NCBI RefSeq assembly: GCF_040499845.1
Contig: NZ_CP159342.1
Span: 5,146,001-5,210,000 of the forward strand
Origin: Micromonospora sp. CCTCC AA 2012012
Lineage (GTDB): Bacteria; Actinomycetota; Actinomycetes; Mycobacteriales; Micromonosporaceae
Length of the DNA: 64,000 bases
Direction of reading: 5' to 3'
The notes below the pieces were generated by a model. It was not told the DNA's origin. It saw only the letters and a list, made by a program, of their open reading frames with translations, and made no database searches. This document shows, one piece after another, positions 63,967 through 64,000 of the stretch. Numbering within the stretch: the stretch's first letter is position 1; the number at the start of each line of letters is the position of its first letter. The position numbers were made by a program, and so were the translations under genes.

Positions 63967-63984
63967 TGTGCAACCGCTTGCACA
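63967..63984. promoter_or_regulatory. LacI-type operator-like palindrome at right edge
   Basis: TGTGCAA-CCGC-TTGCACA has perfect 7-base arms; TGCAA-CCGC-TTGCA is close to LacI-family consensus. It lies 25 bases beyond the -35 of the NlpC/P60 promoter, so it may serve a divergent gene outside the window. Confidence 0.55.
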
Positions 63985-64000
63985 CCAAGGGTATTTGCTC

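Overview
This window is chromosomal DNA of a high-GC actinomycete. It is most like a member of the Micromonosporaceae, probably Micromonospora. The basis is the GC-rich third codon positions, many GTG starts, GTGA/ATGA/TGATG stop-start couplings, an HspR/HAIR heat-shock circuit, F420-type and DUF6458 genes, an LppU-like protein, a c-di-AMP riboswitch on a cell-wall hydrolase, and many leaderless promoters. The genus is inference from memory of gene families. I see no CRISPR array, insertion sequence, prophage or rRNA; one tRNA is present.

Layout. 1-3.4 kb: two LPITG-anchored surface paralogs (the first cut by the window edge) and a DedA membrane protein. 3.6-7.6 kb: ArsR regulator, PyrE, a short-chain dehydrogenase coupled to a proline-tailed membrane protein, and a seven-helix-type membrane protein. 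7.6-12 kb: a translationally coupled operon of DUF4178, DUF2617, DUF4247, DUF350, a membrane protein and a membrane-fused SpeE-like enzyme. 12-17 kb: ClpB with an HspR operator, then a KhtT/KhtU-type antiporter pair. 18.3-22.8 kb: the dnaK-grpE-dnaJ-hspR operon. 22.9-27.7 kb: two coupled dynamin-like GTPases and a conserved actinobacterial gene. 27.7-30.5 kb: an SPFH protein plus NAD-kinase-like protein, divergent from an NrtR-like NUDIX regulator, with an inverted repeat lying on the promoter between them. 32-35.7 kb: branched-chain/pyruvate dehydrogenase E1-alpha, E1-beta and E2. 36-41.4 kb: a 45-residue protein, a 999-residue disordered LppU-like membrane protein and a thioredoxin-NHL protein. 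41.6-43.8 kb: 5-oxoprolinase pxpBCA. 43.9-56.6 kb: mostly single genes (HlyIII, two DUF6458 proteins around a SixA-like phosphatase, acyl-CoA dehydrogenase, SpoIIE-type phosphatase, RlpA-like protein, phosphoribosyltransferase, ASCH, LLM oxidoreductase, NUDIX, LysR, DUF1801 and three VOC proteins). 56.6-59.2 kb: tRNA-Gly(CCC), an M43 metalloprotease, a PNPOx-fold protein and dCTP deaminase. 59.3-63.8 kb: a peptidoglycan-hydrolase island of two NlpC/P60 paralogs around a three-part amidase.

Regulatory logic that can be read directly: HspR, encoded at the end of the dnaK operon, has exact HAIR-type sites in front of both dnaK and clpB. One NlpC/P60 gene carries a ydaO-type c-di-AMP riboswitch while its paralog has an ordinary promoter and no riboswitch. 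At least fourteen genes have a -10 hexamer of the form NANNNT ending 6-7 nt before the start codon, so they probably make leaderless mRNAs.

The best candidate for something not well described is the NrtR-like / SPFH / NAD-kinase-like module at 27.7-30.5 kb. The speE-DUF operon comes second, and a set of three long intergenic hairpins of shared architecture third.
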